Source of the DNA: Pyrocephalus nanus
Taxonomy: Eukaryota; Chordata; Aves; Passeriformes; Tyrannidae
Assembly (NCBI GenBank): GCA_038380795.1
Contig: CM076264.1
Span: forward strand, 3,226,001-3,290,000
Direction: 5' to 3'
DNA length: 64,000 bases
Part shown: positions 63,107 to 64,000 of the stretch, piece after piece
Layout of the letters: every line of letters starts with the position of its first letter
Numbering within the stretch: position 1 is the stretch's first letter
Translations under genes and position numbers: made by a program
The notes under the pieces: model-generated
The model's input: only the letters and a program-made list of their open reading frames with translations
Told to the model about the DNA's origin: nothing
Database searches by the model: none

Positions 63107-63213
63107 CAAGACACACATTAAACCAAATAATTTCAATAATGTAATTCTTTAGTAGATTTGATTGTAATGGTCCACCTTCACTATAGCTTGTTTTGTTTAG
63201 AGATATATGACTG
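63107..63213 (-). CDS. Candidate coding exon, 35 codons
   Basis: A very good acceptor (gtatgatttcctcttctactag before CAGTCA) is followed by a frame open in one phase only: SHISLNKTSYSEGGPLQSNL, then LKNYIIEIIWFNVCL. Entry takes one base of a split codon; exit phase 1 at GTCTTG|gtcact fits 61749-61946. Other donors further on (AAT|gtgtgt inside, AAT|gtaaaa at about 63072) cannot be excluded. This is the right-most exon of the minus-strand gene that I can see, so the gene's 5' part lies outside the window. Confidence 0.42.
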
Positions 63214-64000
63214 CTAGTAGAAGAGGAAATCATACAAATAGCAAAAAAAACCCCTCTGATTAGTAGTAACTTGGAATGAAATTTTAGGGAAAAAGTTAAC
63301 ATGAAACACAACTTTGAAATAAAAAAAATATTTTTCATATTAAAAAAGCTACTAATAGTCTGTTATAAAAATGTTTCTGGGTAAATACAAGATGTAGAAT
63401 GAAAAAGGCAAAGTTCTGATTCTTTTGCTTGTTTTCAGAGGAAAATGACCAGATTCTTGTGGTATATGAGAGTTACAGCTTGAGTCTCAATGTTAAATGT
63501 TGTAAGTTTTTTACTTGAAACTTACTAAGACAGTAACATTATCCCAAAGAGAATATATTGGTTAAAAGATTAATTATATAGAATTTTCAGAGCTCTCTCC
63601 AGACATTTTTGCGTTCTCAGTGAACAGCACTGTGCTTCGAGTCTGGGCCAAGTGTTCCAGATCATGTCTCCATAAATTCAAATTAGGTGATTGTACCACA
63701 GTTGCAATGGAGAAAATGGATGAAATTGCATCTTTTTCAATTACTATATTATGTCATCATAGGAACAGGCCAGAGTGATGTTATCTGAGTGCCTTCTGGC
63801 ACAGCTAGTTTCTGGTTGTATGTGGCATTGTGGGGTTTGAAATGCTGTGACTTCAGAGCCCTTCAGAACTGAGCAGAGGAAGGTCCTGTATTTGTGTGGA
63901 GGCTCTTCCTTCCTTGTGCTGGCTGCCTTTCAACTGGATACATTCCCCAGGAAAGAGAGATGTCACTGATTCATGTCCTGGCTATGCATATGAAGGGAGT
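63214..64000. other. Intron-like non-coding stretch at the window edge
   Basis: A plus-strand exon-like island at 63439-63501 (acceptor gcttgttttcag, donor TGTT|gtaagt) is open as ENDQILVVYESYSLSLNVK, but no phase-consistent partner exists on that strand here. Nothing else is supported. Confidence 0.4.

Noticed and set aside
1..64000. Bacterial-type systems, CRISPR arrays, operons, rRNA or tRNA genes
   Set aside because: None seen; composition, splice signals and CR1 repeats indicate an animal (bird) nuclear genome.

Overview
The window looks like nuclear DNA of a bird. It is AT-rich and repeat-poor, the recognisable interspersed repeats are all CR1-type LINE relics, and coding matter is confined to short islands with splice sites in long non-coding stretches. 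There is no bacterial-style gene, no rRNA or tRNA that I can recognise, and no CRISPR array. Almost every long open frame is chance; the useful signal is short open stretches bounded by AG acceptor and GT (once GC) donor on the minus strand.

Main content: the 3' part of a multi-exon protein gene on the minus strand, entering at the right edge (about 63.2 kb) and running left. One chain of candidate exons (63107-63213, 61749-61946, 61426-61587, 56070-56204, 55076-55240, 54421-54503, 46786-46876, 46191-46279) joins with matching codon phase at every junction. The last of these runs into a stop and is followed by an AATAAA. A second chain (39773-39922, 30268-30396, 25786-25899, 20423-20510, 13499-13698) is also phase-consistent and ends in a stop with an AATAAA about 410 bases further on. 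The two chains may be one long isoform and one short isoform of the same gene, or two genes. I do not recognise the protein: it looks soluble and helix-rich, with leucine-rich stretches, and I see no known catalytic motif. Two further exon-like islands lie beyond the second poly(A) signal (4881-4928, 4706-4840).

Layout: 1-4.7 kb, no gene, an ancient 23-base duplication and a (TA)21 tract; 4.7-4.9 kb, two exon-like islands; 4.9-13 kb, non-coding with a CR1 scrap; 13.1-39.9 kb, second exon chain in long introns with CR1 fragments at 25.0 and 32.5 kb; 42.1-43.1 kb, an old antisense CR1/L3-like LINE; 46.1-63.2 kb, first exon chain; 56.85-57.56 kb, an intronic CpG-rich block with a three-unit 25-bp tandem array of YY1-like cores, which may start a plus-strand antisense transcript.

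All exon calls come from reading splice signals and frames by eye. They have not been tested by alignment or RNA evidence.
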